Shown here: in pieces, positions 44,309-53,438 of the stretch
Layout: every line of letters begins with the position of its first letter
How positions within the stretch are numbered: position 1 is the first letter of the stretch
Translations under genes and position numbers: made by a program
Notes under the pieces: model-generated
Databases searched by the model: none
Told to the model about the DNA's origin: nothing
The model's input: only the letters and a program-made list of their open reading frames with translations
Source: Paenibacillus agri
GTDB lineage: Bacteria; Bacillota; Bacilli; Paenibacillales; Paenibacillaceae
Assembly (NCBI RefSeq): GCF_013359945.1
Contig: NZ_JABWCS010000209.1
Span: 109,816 to 173,815, forward strand
DNA length: 64,000 bases
Direction of reading: 5' to 3'

Positions 44309-45452
44309 CTGCTTTTAGAAAGGGTTCTCTAATAGCAGCAACAGCTTCCTTGAAGGTTGGGCCGCTTAACACATGATCTACCGCTTCACGTAGTTGTTTG
44401 GCAGATAAGCTTTCCATTTGCAATTTAACTCCTGCCCCGATGTTGGCCACTCGCCCGGCAATGATTGGCTGATCGGCACTCTGTGGGATTACAATTAGCG
44501 GCACTCCGTAGTAGAGACCTTCATTGGTACTGTTCATTCCACCATGTGTGATAAATAATTTGGTGTATTTCAGTACGTCCGTTTGTGGAACATAATTTTT
44601 CACGATAAAGTTGCTAGGAATCTGCCCTAAATCAGAAATTTGAACCCTACTCCCAATAGACATGACTATCGTATGCTCCGTGCTCCCCAATGCCTCAAAA
44701 CAAAGCTTATAGAAATCAATGGCTTGGTTGAAGACAGTACCCAGGGAAATGTAAATTGGGCTTTTCTCCATGATTACCATAAGGTCGAAGTGTTCTTGCG
44801 TTGATCGTGAAGAGATCGATGGGCCTACAAACTTATAAGTTTGGTCGATTGCTTCTTCATAAGGTTGGAACTCCCTCGTTGTGTACACGATAGTAAGCGG
44901 TGCTGGATTGCAAAATACTTCGTAAGGAGAAATGATCTCCACATTATATTTTTCCTTCAATATATCCGTCAGCTCATTAAATTTATCGTATATAGGTTGA
45001 ACTATTTCTGCAGGTACCCCTATAAAAGACTGCTCCAACGTTCTATCGAATACCTCTTTTGTCTGCGCAAAGGTAGTACAAGAGCTGATTGCAGGAAGCT
45101 TAAGAATTTGCGCAAGCAAACGTCCACAACCAAACATGGAGTCATGGATGATGTAATCAAAATGCTCTCCTGCGGTTTGTTCAAGAACGGTTGGAATCAC
45201 TACATCCGCCGTAAGTAAAAGACCGTTGATTCTTTCGAGGACATAATCTTTTCCACCTGAGATAAAGGCTTTAATGAATTTTTGATCGTCAAAGGTTCGT
45301 ACGGAAGCACCCGTCTGCTCAATCCGTTCCCTATAAGCTTCTATAGAAAAGTAAACTACCTCTTCTCCACGCGCAATGAGCTCTTGCACTACTCCAAGTG
45401 TCGGATTGATATGTCCCTCAGATCCACCGTTAATAAATAACACACGCGCCAT
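44250..45452 (-). CDS. UDP-glycosyltransferase of the macrolide (MGT/YjiC) family
   Basis: 400 aa, GT-B fold, GT1. The N-terminal half begins ARVLFINGGSEGHINPTLGVV, with the conserved G-x-x-x-H-x-x-P loop. The sugar-nucleotide motif near residues 280-330 includes NYVPQTDVLKYTKLFITHGG and NEGLYYGVPLIVIPQSADQP. The family transfers glucose to macrolides, flavonoids or other hydrophobic acceptors, often as detoxification. ATG 45452 is chosen because AAGGAG lies 8 nt upstream. No biosynthetic cluster is adjacent, so detoxification is likelier than synthesis (inference). Confidence 0.9.
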   Translation of the reverse strand: MARVLFINGGSEGHINPTLGVVQELIARGEEVVYFSIEAYRERIEQTGASVRTFDDQKFIKAFISGGKDYVLERINGLLLTADVVIPTVLEQTAGEHFDYIIHDSMFGCGRLLAQILKLPAISSCTTFAQTKEVFDRTLEQSFIGVPAEIVQPIYDKFNELTDILKEKYNVEIISPYEVFCNPAPLTIVYTTREFQPYEEAIDQTYKFVGPSISSRSTQEHFDLMVIMEKSPIYISLGTVFNQAIDFYKLCFEALGSTEHTIVMSIGSRVQISDLGQIPSNFIVKNYVPQTDVLKYTKLFITHGGMNSTNEGLYYGVPLIVIPQSADQPIIAGRVANIGAGVKLQMESLSAKQLREAVDHVLSGPTFKEAVAAIREPFLKAGGSRQAVDEIFKFKSQHRI

Positions 45453-45628
45453 TTCTACCACTCCTTAGGTTTACTGTTCTCTAAATTGTGTAAGAGTACG
45501 GGGCATCATCCATATCATCAATATAACAAATATTGGAATTTATTTTATCATAGTATAATCCCTGAAAAATCTCAAACTTTTAGCGCTTGAGAGGACTTAC
45601 CCTCCAAAAAACTGACACCATGCAGAAA

Positions 45629-45652
45629 AACCACCTTCAAAGGTGGTCTCAC
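45629..45652 (-). terminator. Terminator of the GNAT gene
   Basis: On the minus strand GACCACCTT pairs with AAGGTGGTT, followed by TTTC. It lies ~20 nt after the stop. Confidence 0.8.
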
Positions 45653-45670
45653 TGGTATAAGCTATATAAT

Positions 45671-46210
45671 TCACTTCCACTCGTCTGCCAAAATAGCATA
45701 GACGCAATCATCATACCAGGCATCATTCATCCGGTAGCTTTTGATAAAATGCGCTTCTTTTCTAAATCCCAGATTCTCCAGCAGCTTGATTGACTTCAGA
45801 TTGTCAGGATCCACTGATCCTGTAATTCTATGCTTACCCAGCCCGGTGAACAAATAATCAATCACGGCCCGGACCGCCTCGGAGGCATATCCTTTGCCTT
45901 GGAATTCAGGAGAGAGCGTATACCCTAGTTCAGCCTGAAAACCATCATACAAAAAATGAATGCCGACATCACCGACAAGCTGCCCATCCTTCAGAGAAAT
46001 AGCAACTTGAAGCCATGAATCGTTGGTATTCGGTACGACAGTCAAATTGTCCGAGATAAACTTTTCAACCTCACTAATATCCTCTGGTCGCCATGATTGA
46101 TATTTATATACCTCAGGCATCGCACGATATCTAAAAAAAGCATCTTTATCTTTCATTTCAAGCGTTCTGATTAATAATCGATCTGTTGTAATTACATTGA
46201 ATGTACTCAT
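45671..46210 (-). CDS. GNAT-family N-acetyltransferase (RimJ/RimL type)
   Basis: 179 aa. TDRLLIRTLEMKDKDAFF is the usual RimJ/RimL opening. The acetyl-CoA motif A is LSPEFQGKGYASEAVRAVI, and motif B ends SIKLLENLGFRKEAHF. Members acetylate protein N-termini, small amines or antibiotics, and the target is unknown. GGAGG lies 6 nt before the ATG. It is a single gene with its own terminator. Confidence 0.9.
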   Translation of the reverse strand: MSTFNVITTDRLLIRTLEMKDKDAFFRYRAMPEVYKYQSWRPEDISEVEKFISDNLTVVPNTNDSWLQVAISLKDGQLVGDVGIHFLYDGFQAELGYTLSPEFQGKGYASEAVRAVIDYLFTGLGKHRITGSVDPDNLKSIKLLENLGFRKEAHFIKSYRMNDAWYDDCVYAILADEWK

Positions 46211-46487
46211 ATGATGCCTCCAAGTTATATAAAAGCTGATTATTCAGCAATTTACAATATATAGACATATTGTCTGCAAGAACTTCATGTTTATACTAGC
46301 CTAAAATACTGTTGTGTTCAATAAATAGGCATAACATTAGTGTCTCCTAACCCCAACGGTCCTTTCAAATTCAACCCACGGTTGAACAAAACTATATTCA
46401 CTCATCTTGGAATAAATGGAATTTCCATTGCAAGCTCTTATAATAAAAGATAACGACGTCGTAATTCACTTTTCGGGAGATGTAACT

Positions 46488-48278
46488 ATGTTGAGCAATG
46501 AAAAAGTCGGCAACAGAATCTCAATGCTCCGTAAAGAAAAAAAATTATCGCAAGAACAATTGGCCGAGCAATTAAATGTCAGTGCCCAAGCGGTCTCCAA
46601 ATGGGAGACGGGAAAATCTATGCCTGAAACAGCCACCTTACCTCTGCTATCTACTGCACTCGGTCACTCGATTGACAGTATTTTGATGCCACAGCAACTG
46701 GTTGTTCTCTACGCAGCATACACAGATGGTCATGAAAGTCACGATGTTACTCATTTCATTAACCAGTTCGTTGTCGGCAATCGTTTGACATTGGCCGTAA
46801 ATGAGCAGACTTTTCCCAATCGTATTAATAGTAACCGGACCAAACTGCTGCTGATCAAATATCAGACCCCTTCCGGGACTTTTGCTACTTATGTTCAGCA
46901 AAATAACCAATTAGTACTTGATCTCAAAACTGAGGGTTATCCATTGCAGCCAAAGGAACTGGAGATTGTGTTTGCTGCCTATGGCAATGAACAGACAAAT
47001 CAAAATGTCTTAAGCAAGATGAAACATTATGAATACTTTAAATGGGAACATTTTACCGCAAATCACGAACTGTTCCCTAGCCTGATCGACAATAACGGAG
47101 ACGATTACCTTTTGCTTGTTTATGTAAACGGCACAGGTATACATGCAATCAGCTGCCGAGAAGGCGATAAAATTCATTATACACCGGACCGTTCTCGCCT
47201 ATATAGAGGCGATGCCAGGAATGATTATTATATTGTAGAGAACGTGGAACGTCTTGGTTTTGGTCAAGGAATGGATTGTTCCTGGGCAGGTGCTCTTTAT
47301 CTTTCATTGAAGACCATGGGACAAGAAACAACCTATGAAACGGTGATGGGTGCTTCAGGAGCATGCTGGAGGATCGCTTTTAACCCCGTTTGGGACTATA
47401 GCTCTGCTGATGGACTTGTGGGTTACGACTATGCCAGCCTGGCATTCAAAGCCTACGGACTTCAGGTTAGCTGGGCAGACCGCATCACACCCGAGGAACG
47501 TAAACTGGAGAAGCAGATGATTATGACCAGCATCAGAAAACATGAGTTGCCGATAGCCATCAACCTCCGTGTAGCTCACGAATGGGGGGTCATCACCGGC
47601 TATATGGATGGCGGGAACACTTTGCTATGCCGCAGCTATTTTGACGAAGAGACCTTTGAAGAGCTTAAAAACGACCCGGAATTCCAGATGCGCATGAAAA
47701 TGAGCAAGGGTTACCTGAATGTGGATCACTGGCCCTTCATCCTCATTCGTTTTAACGGCCAGTCAATTAAGCCATCCGCACTGGATACTCTGTACGCTTC
47801 TCTCCAGGCCAAACTGGACTCCATGAAGGCCCCGGAAAATAGAGGATATAAGTTGGGATACCAAGCCCTGCAGGAATGGCAGGCAGGCTTGCAGGACGAA
47901 CAATGGTATCAACATGCGAACGATCAGGATTTTGCCAGAAGGCTCAGCGTCAACCACTTTTGTCTGATGGCTCTGACTGATGCGAGAAGAAGTGCGGCAG
48001 TATATTTGAATCATTCACTTTTAACTATGAGAACAGATTCTCCTTTGACCAAATATTTAGATCAAATGACGAATGTCTACAATGAGATGTATGCTCAGTT
48101 GCAAAATTTCCAGAACAGTCTGACCGATCCAAAAACTCTGGCAGCTTTCAGCTCCCCCAAACAAGCCTGGACGAGGGAGCAACGACAGCTGCAAGCCGAT
48201 TTATTTCAGTCCATAATGGATCTGGAGTACTGTGGAGATGAGTTAGCTGAGAGAATATTGGAGGGTAGGGAGAATTAA
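46488..48278 (+). CDS. HTH protein with beta-rich repeats and C39-like (BtrH-type) domain
   Basis: 596 aa with an unusual build. Residues ~4-64 are an XRE helix-turn-helix (RISMLRKEKKLSQEQLAEQL, then SAQAVSKWETGKSMPET). Residues ~70-225 hold two beta-rich repeats, each starting with a hydrophobic-AAY pattern (VVLYAAYTDGHESHDVTHF, IVFAAYGNEQ). The next ~170 residues resemble the BtrH N-terminal/C39-like papain fold, with MDCSWAGAL (candidate cysteine) and VAHEWGVITGY (candidate histidine). The rest is helical. ATG 46488 is chosen because GGGAG lies 8 nt upstream; the ORF extends 24 codons further. It may sense a peptide or act on an acyl/peptidyl substrate. Function is unknown. Confidence 0.75.
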   Translation: MLSNEKVGNRISMLRKEKKLSQEQLAEQLNVSAQAVSKWETGKSMPETATLPLLSTALGHSIDSILMPQQLVVLYAAYTDGHESHDVTHFINQFVVGNRLTLAVNEQTFPNRINSNRTKLLLIKYQTPSGTFATYVQQNNQLVLDLKTEGYPLQPKELEIVFAAYGNEQTNQNVLSKMKHYEYFKWEHFTANHELFPSLIDNNGDDYLLLVYVNGTGIHAISCREGDKIHYTPDRSRLYRGDARNDYYIVENVERLGFGQGMDCSWAGALYLSLKTMGQETTYETVMGASGACWRIAFNPVWDYSSADGLVGYDYASLAFKAYGLQVSWADRITPEERKLEKQMIMTSIRKHELPIAINLRVAHEWGVITGYMDGGNTLLCRSYFDEETFEELKNDPEFQMRMKMSKGYLNVDHWPFILIRFNGQSIKPSALDTLYASLQAKLDSMKAPENRGYKLGYQALQEWQAGLQDEQWYQHANDQDFARRLSVNHFCLMALTDARRSAAVYLNHSLLTMRTDSPLTKYLDQMTNVYNEMYAQLQNFQNSLTDPKTLAAFSSPKQAWTREQRQLQADLFQSIMDLEYCGDELAERILEGREN

Positions 48279-48290
48279 TAAGAAGGTTAA

Positions 48291-48320
48291 GAAGGAGCTT
48301 TTGTCCAAGCTCCTTTTTTC
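48291..48320 (+). terminator. Rho-independent terminator
   Basis: AAGGAGCTT pairs with AAGCTCCTT around a 6-nt loop, then six T residues in all. Confidence 0.85.
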
Positions 48321-48373
48321 TAATATGGTGCTGGAACTTTACTAGATGGCTCCACTGGTTTCGAGGGTTGGCT

Positions 48374-49150
48374 TCAAACAAATAAATACTCATACTTGCG
48401 TATTTGCAATCTCAGGATCTTCGAGACTCTCCCAAGTTCTTCATCATGCTGCTCAATAAATTGTAAGACTGAAGAATGATCAAATCGAAGGGTTGTCTCC
48501 AGAGCACGTGCTTGTTTCGAGAAATCTTTACTAAAGGGTTTGGCTTTAACATTTCGTAAGGCCACATCTGTAGGCATACTGAATGGATAATCCGTTATAT
48601 CTGACAGTAAACTCAAGCCATGATCAAAATATGGGCAGAGTCTATATCCCGTTAGACCATGTATAAAAGCAATATTGTTCAAGTGGCGATCTTCATTCAA
48701 CAAAAAAGCATCCAGTTCCAACATTATTGAGAAGTACTCTAAGGTATCCAAATTTATCTTATTACGAAGAAATTCAACAATGAAAAGTACCGCATCACGT
48801 GTGCTTTGATCGCGAAGTACATCTTCAAACTTAATACCGTAACTTTCCAAAATACGATGCAAAGAAATAAGACTCTCCCCAGGCAGGAGGAAATCTTCAG
48901 AATAACACCCCTGATAATCAATACTGTCGTTTTCTCTCAATATACACTGACTATAAGGAACTACTAACTCGGGATGAATATTTGAACGTTTGATCATTTC
49001 GTATGCTACCCATTCTGCCAATCCTTCGTAGCCAAATTTATTAGCTTTCCCCCATACGTTTCCCATTTTCCATTTCAGCTGATCACCCTTACTGCTGCTT
49101 ACAAATGTCTGCCGAAAGTCCTTGCTCACTTGCAAAACGGGGATGGACAT
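48374..49150 (-). CDS. HipA-like protein kinase subunit
   Basis: 258 aa. SSSKGDQLKWKMGNVWGKAN resembles the glycine-poor nucleotide loop and invariant lysine region of HipA-like kinases. LNEDRHLNNIAFI carries the catalytic N-x-D-x-H-x-x-N motif, and PYFDHGLSLL the metal-binding aspartate. The usual N-terminal HipA subdomain is missing and appears to be encoded by the overlapping upstream gene (49089-49508). Together they look like one Clostridial-type HipA-like protein split in two. The start is uncertain: ATG 49150, with an in-frame GTG at 49129. Possible roles are a toxin-antitoxin kinase or phosphorylation of a nucleoside or protein. Confidence 0.7.
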   Translation of the reverse strand: MSIPVLQVSKDFRQTFVSSSKGDQLKWKMGNVWGKANKFGYEGLAEWVAYEMIKRSNIHPELVVPYSQCILRENDSIDYQGCYSEDFLLPGESLISLHRILESYGIKFEDVLRDQSTRDAVLFIVEFLRNKINLDTLEYFSIMLELDAFLLNEDRHLNNIAFIHGLTGYRLCPYFDHGLSLLSDITDYPFSMPTDVALRNVKAKPFSKDFSKQARALETTLRFDHSSVLQFIEQHDEELGRVSKILRLQIRKYEYLFV

Positions 49151-49508
49151 CAGCGCACGTCAACTCCTCACCAGAGAATCGGATCCACACGTAATCATCA
49201 TATAGTACACCATGTGTTTGTTTTACTATATCAGTTGGTACATAGTCTTGAAGTTCTAGAGCGTGCAATACTTTTTCAATATGATGCCGGGTACGCGGTA
49301 GACACCGAGACTCGAAATAGTCTAGTACATCGCCAACTAGCACTTTTTGCTTACCGGGAAAAGGTAAAAAGACGGGCAACACCTCTTCATCTTGCCAAAC
49401 ATCAACGTTCTGATTCATGTAGTCCAGTTTAACTTTCGCAATTACCCGATCATGTTCTAGCACCTCAAACTCGAGCGGAGGAGAAATATACGATTTAAAA
49501 TTTTTCAT
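49089..49508 (-). CDS. N-terminal HipA-like subunit, partner of the kinase
   Basis: 139 aa. The first ~45 residues form short strands (FEVLEHDRVIAKVKLDYM). ESRCLPRTRHHIEKVLHAL, then DIVKQTHGVLYDDYVWIRF, match the region that precedes the kinase domain in single-chain HipA-like proteins of Clostridia. ATG 49508 is chosen because GGGAGG lies 6 nt upstream. It overlaps the kinase gene by 62 bases in a different frame. The arrangement recalls HipBST modules, where HipS corresponds to a HipA N-terminal subdomain, but no HTH antitoxin gene is adjacent. Confidence 0.6.
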   Translation of the reverse strand: MKNFKSYISPPLEFEVLEHDRVIAKVKLDYMNQNVDVWQDEEVLPVFLPFPGKQKVLVGDVLDYFESRCLPRTRHHIEKVLHALELQDYVPTDIVKQTHGVLYDDYVWIRFSGEELTCADVHPRFASEQGLSADICKQQ

Positions 49509-49588
49509 GTTCAACCTCCCACAAATAGAATAACTCGAATTGAATCCATAGTATTAACAGATACTATTATATCATTCCGCTATCTATT

Positions 49589-50683
49589 TTATTCTCTAAG
49601 AAATACCAACCCTTTTTCCGTCCAACGGCTTGTTAAGCTGGCACCGTCAATTTCAATTTCCCCTTCTCTGGAGATATTTAAAATGACAGGCAGATCATTT
49701 ATATAAAACTCGGTAGAGGTGCGCGCAATCAATTTATGTTTACTCCCATTAGGATCGATTAAGAAATATTGATCGGTATCTTGCTTGATCTTAAGCAATA
49801 ATCCCAGATCGTTGTTCAAATAATCTCCTTCATAAATGCCGGCATCTATATCAGGGAGCCGTGTTAGTCCAAAGAAAGCAAGCATGCGCTCTTCGAACTC
49901 ATTCCATTCTCCACTTGTAACCTCAATGGAAAGCTTCGGGCAATTCGCCTTGTTATACAGTTGTTGGGCAATTGCATGATAATCGGCTAAAAACTCGAAA
50001 TACGTTTCCACCTTGTCCGGACGAGCTTTGTAGTAAGGCCTTAAACGATCCCTTTCCCAGATGTTTAGAAAAAACGACTCTCCCCGTACCTGTCTAAGAT
50101 GACTAATTGCATCAGTTATAGAATTGCGATAGAGATAAACCAATTTAGGACTGAGCGGTGTCAGACACTCCCATAAAGCTTCGATAAAATAATCTAACTG
50201 TTGTTGCGGAGCGTTAGCCAATTGAAAACTAAAGATTTGATATTGAAAAATACAACTGTCTAAAATGACTACCTGCTCGGGATCCGCCGCCACTGCCTTC
50301 GCAAAGAACCTCCACTTTTCCAGCGCAGCCTCTATATATTCATCCAGTGAGAATTTCCACACATCTTTTTCTTGAAGTTCATTGAAGGCCATTTCGGATA
50401 ATGCTTCTCTATGATTCCACGACAATTCGAGCAAATCGAAGCCAACAGACTCCTCACGAATGGTCGCAACTTTATCTATGAGCGAAGTTGAAAGGTTATG
50501 GCGGGTCTTCCAATTGAGATATTCATTCATCTTCAAGTGAGATTCTTGAAAAAATAATACAGGATGCGGCCGATCAACCTCATGCACCCATCTTGTTTTA
50601 AAGCCATGTCGCTCAAACTGACGAAATAATAAACCCGAGTTCGTTGACTTCCCAGCCCCAGGTAATCCTTCCATTAAGATAAG
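49589..50683 (-). CDS. P-loop NTPase/kinase with C-terminal beta domain
   Basis: 364 aa. The first residues read MLILMEGLPGAGKSTNSGLL, a Walker A as in nucleotide and thymidylate-like kinases. VVILDSCIFQ is the Walker B region, and a lid-like arginine-rich segment (YRNSITDAISHLRQVRGESFF) follows. The last ~80 residues form a small beta domain (DQYFLIDPNGSKHKLIA, IEIDGASLTSRW). ATG 50683 is chosen because GGAG lies 7 nt upstream; the ORF extends 12 codons further. The substrate is unknown. Confidence 0.75.
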   Translation of the reverse strand, partial: LILMEGLPGAGKSTNSGLLFRQFERHGFKTRWVHEVDRPHPVLFFQESHLKMNEYLNWKTRHNLSTSLIDKVATIREESVGFDLLELSWNHREALSEMAFNELQEKDVWKFSLDEYIEAALEKWRFFAKAVAADPEQVVILDSCIFQYQIFSFQLANAPQQQLDYFIEALWECLTPLSPKLVYLYRNSITDAISHLRQVRGESFFLNIWERDRLRPYYKARPDKVETYFEFLADYHAIAQQLYNKANCPKLSIEVTSGEWNEFEERMLAFFGLTRLPDIDAGIYEGDYLNNDLGLLLKIKQDTDQYFLIDPNGSKHKLIARTSTEFYINDLPVILNISREGEIEIDGASLTSRWTEKGLVFLRE

Positions 50684-50825
50684 CATGGTCACTCTCCTCA
50701 ATAAAGCATTTATCTTCAATCCAGTTAGTCACATCAAAGAATAATTCCGCTTGATATGGGTTAACACCTTTTTCTAAATCATATTATTATTAACATTTGT
50801 TCAAAGACCGCGCCTGATTAAAGCC

Positions 50826-50872
50826 AAAGCCCCGCAAGCCACTGCACATGCAGAGCTTGCGGGGCTTTTCAT
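50826..50872. terminator. Strong bidirectional terminator hairpin
   Basis: AAAGCCCCGCAAGC pairs with GCTTGCGGGGCTTTT across a 17-nt loop. It lies just after the GDPD gene (minus strand). Confidence 0.8.
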
Positions 50873-50878
50873 TTTCCA

Positions 50879-52711
50879 TCAAAAATTCAAATTATTAAGC
50901 CACTGGGTCAACGCCGACAGCGGCCCCGTTCTAATTTCTTTTTCAATGGAAATCGCATCCTCAGGGTAATCGGTTATGATCCCATCGACACCCATACTGA
51001 AGAATCGTCTCATGTTGTCTTTGTCATTAACTGTCCAGACATAGATAGGCTTGTGATACCGTTTGGCCGAAGCGATGACCGATTCTTTGACCATATATTC
51101 TTCCATCACGACAAAATCAGCAGCAATCCGCCCCATATCCGGGACACCTGCGAACATAATATACCCCACCTGAAGATCCGGGGCCGCGGCTTTGACTTGC
51201 TGCACGATTTCATAATTCAGCGACTGTACAACACTTTCATTCTCAAAATGATTTTCGCGCATAATCCGGATAAATGTCGCCACCAGATTGTTTTCCTTGC
51301 CGTGCGTTTTGATTTCAATGTTTAGCTTTATTTTGCCTCTGGCCACATTCATCACTTCTGCCAGGCTACTGATTCGTCCTGTGAAACTCCCTTGTTTCAC
51401 TTGTAGCTCTCGTAATTCAGCCATTGTCAGATCGTATACCTGTGCATGGGTACCTGTTAGACGCTTCAAATTAGTATCGTGTATGACGGCAAGATCCCCG
51501 TCCTTCGTTTCCAAGACGTCGATTTCTGCATAATCCGCATGTGCCTCAATCGCACCCTGTATTGCTTCAATCGTATTCTCCGGCCCTTTCGAAACGTATC
51601 CTCTATGAGCCATAATCTCAGCTTTCTGATCCTCCATCTGCATTCCATCAATGGCTGGCAGGAGTGCAAGTCCCGCTGCAAAAACAGTAACTGAACCAAG
51701 GACGATCAGATTTCTTTTATGCTTTTGCAACAATCCATGATTCTGAACAGAACGGTCTTCCTTGCTCTTCGGCTCAGGAAGCTGCAGCATAGCATGATTC
51801 GGGTCCGCTTTTACCATGTATAAACGCGTAGTTGTGGTAATATACAGCGGCATTAAAAAAAGTGTCGCCATATAAAAGGATAGTACAACGCTCTTCAAAG
51901 CGACGATCCGCACAACGCTAGCAAATACCGTCTGCTGCTCCCACAGGAAGTATAGAAGACCAACAGCTCCCACAAAAAATACAATCAGCAGAATGACAAC
52001 GAGCAGATACAGTAAGAATACTGACAGCATAACCACTGATATGCGGATATGTCTCTTTTTAAGGAGTGCAGCACTTTTCTTCGCCGCCTTCCGAAAGCTT
52101 GCCGCCCCTTCGATCACCACAATATGGAGCAAAAAGGTCCAGCGAATATTGAAGAATAACATGACCCCCAGCACACCAATAAGCAGCAAAGTGCCTCCGC
52201 CTGTTTTTATAAGCTCACCCGAGATAAAATTCGGAATTTCCAAAGGAGGAATTAGCGAAGTGCCTACCCCCGCACCGAGCGGAAGAAACAGCAACAGATA
52301 GATCACCAATCCTAGAAATCCTATTTTGAACAGGGACGGGAGATAGGAAAGCGACTGTAAAAACGCCGGAATAAGTCCGATTCGCTGCCTTTTTTGACCG
52401 TAATACGAGAGGATAATTAGAACCGATAACTCTATAAAAATCAGCATTGTGGCGATAGGAATCAGAACCAGCATGCATAACAAGCCATACCTACTCATCG
52501 CAAATTGCAGCAGTTCGTAATTGGTGGCTCCGGCAAACCCGCCTAAGCGGAGAAATCCACGAAATATGGATGAGATAGCCGGAATAAAGATAAATAACGT
52601 TAGCAACTTATACAGGAGTTCGAAAATTAATATTTCCCTGTACGAAAAAGCAAGCATCCGAAAAATATCGGTAACCTGCTTGTGTATCGGAACCTTTGAA
52701 ATCTCACTCAT
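50879..52711 (-). CDS. Membrane-anchored glycerophosphodiester phosphodiesterase
   Basis: About 610 aa. The first ~350 residues hold about eight membrane helices, the glycerophosphoryl diester phosphodiesterase membrane domain. The catalytic GDPD domain (~370-600) follows, with AHRGYVSKGPENT (catalytic histidine and arginine), AEIDVLETKDGDLAVIHD (metal ligands and second histidine) and NIEIKTHGK. It hydrolyses glycerophosphodiesters, possibly from lipids or lipoteichoic acid, at the membrane. ATG 52711 is one codon after a TTG. It is a single gene between two terminators. Confidence 0.9.
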   Translation of the reverse strand: MSEISKVPIHKQVTDIFRMLAFSYREILIFELLYKLLTLFIFIPAISSIFRGFLRLGGFAGATNYELLQFAMSRYGLLCMLVLIPIATMLIFIELSVLIILSYYGQKRQRIGLIPAFLQSLSYLPSLFKIGFLGLVIYLLLFLPLGAGVGTSLIPPLEIPNFISGELIKTGGGTLLLIGVLGVMLFFNIRWTFLLHIVVIEGAASFRKAAKKSAALLKKRHIRISVVMLSVFLLYLLVVILLIVFFVGAVGLLYFLWEQQTVFASVVRIVALKSVVLSFYMATLFLMPLYITTTTRLYMVKADPNHAMLQLPEPKSKEDRSVQNHGLLQKHKRNLIVLGSVTVFAAGLALLPAIDGMQMEDQKAEIMAHRGYVSKGPENTIEAIQGAIEAHADYAEIDVLETKDGDLAVIHDTNLKRLTGTHAQVYDLTMAELRELQVKQGSFTGRISSLAEVMNVARGKIKLNIEIKTHGKENNLVATFIRIMRENHFENESVVQSLNYEIVQQVKAAAPDLQVGYIMFAGVPDMGRIAADFVVMEEYMVKESVIASAKRYHKPIYVWTVNDKDNMRRFFSMGVDGIITDYPEDAISIEKEIRTGPLSALTQWLNNLNF

Positions 52712-52729
52712 CAATTTGCACCTACTTGT

Positions 52730-52770
52730 AAAAAGCAGCCCACCCTCAACTGAGGACGGACCGCTTTTTC
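52730..52770 (-). terminator. Terminator of the mrp operon
   Basis: On the minus strand GAAAAAGCGGTCC pairs imperfectly with GGGCTGCTTTTT. The stem starts at the mrpG stop codon. Confidence 0.65.
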
Positions 52771-53173
52771 ATTTTCCCTGATATACAGCAATTTTTTCTT
52801 TATCCTCTACCTGGGCGGTTTCGATTTCATTCTCCATATAATAGTCCTTCAATTCATCTTGAACGCTCTGCTCGGCTAACGGCACCTGGCTGCGGTAAGC
52901 AGCACGGCAAATCACATGAGCGGCGACTGGAGCTGTTAAAAATACAAAGAAGATTCCCAAGATGAGGCGGATGCTGAAGAAACCGTCAGAAATTAAGAAA
53001 TACAGTAATGTTCCAACGAGCGCACACAGAACGCCAAGCGTAGAACTTTTAGATGCAGCATGAGACCTTGTGTACACATCGGGCAGACGCACATTCCCAA
53101 TCGCGCTGATTAAGCTGAAAATGGCTCCAATGAGAATGAGGACGGCCCCGATTATTTCACCGCTTACGCTCAA
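52769..53173 (-). CDS. mrpG: Mrp Na+/H+ antiporter subunit G
   Basis: 134 aa from TTG 53173, near the usual MrpG length. It has three membrane helices. The family signature GNVRLPDVYTRSHAASK lies after the second helix. The TTG follows AGAGGTG at 6 nt; the longer frame to 53218 would overlap mrpF by 62 bases. It is the last gene of the mrpABCDEFG operon, whose products form one large cation/proton antiporter complex. Confidence 0.9.
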   Translation of the reverse strand: MSVSGEIIGAVLILIGAIFSLISAIGNVRLPDVYTRSHAASKSSTLGVLCALVGTLLYFLISDGFFSIRLILGIFFVFLTAPVAAHVICRAAYRSQVPLAEQSVQDELKDYYMENEIETAQVEDKEKIAVYQGK

Positions 53174-53438
53174 TGACAACACCTCTTTCAATGAATCTGG
53201 CAAAGGCAACAGTTCCAATAAACGAAAGGATCCCGATCAATAATATAAGATCAAAAAAGGCATGTGTGTGCAGCAGCACGGAGAACACGGCGGTACTGGC
53301 GATCAGATTAATACCAATGGAATCCAAAGCTTGAACACGGTCTGCACTGGAAGGCCCTTTTACAATCCGGTATAAGTTGGCTAGTATGGCCAGCATTAAT
53401 ATACATAATGCAGTAATCAACACCGTCTCAAATATCAT
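53157..53438 (-). CDS. mrpF: Mrp Na+/H+ antiporter subunit F
   Basis: 93 aa with three helices. RIVKGPSSADRVQALDSIG is the MrpF signature between helices 1 and 2. It overlaps mrpE by 4 bases. Length and order match the group 1 mrp operons of Bacillus. Confidence 0.95.
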   Translation of the reverse strand: MIFETVLITALCILMLAILANLYRIVKGPSSADRVQALDSIGINLIASTAVFSVLLHTHAFFDLILLIGILSFIGTVAFARFIERGVVIERKR

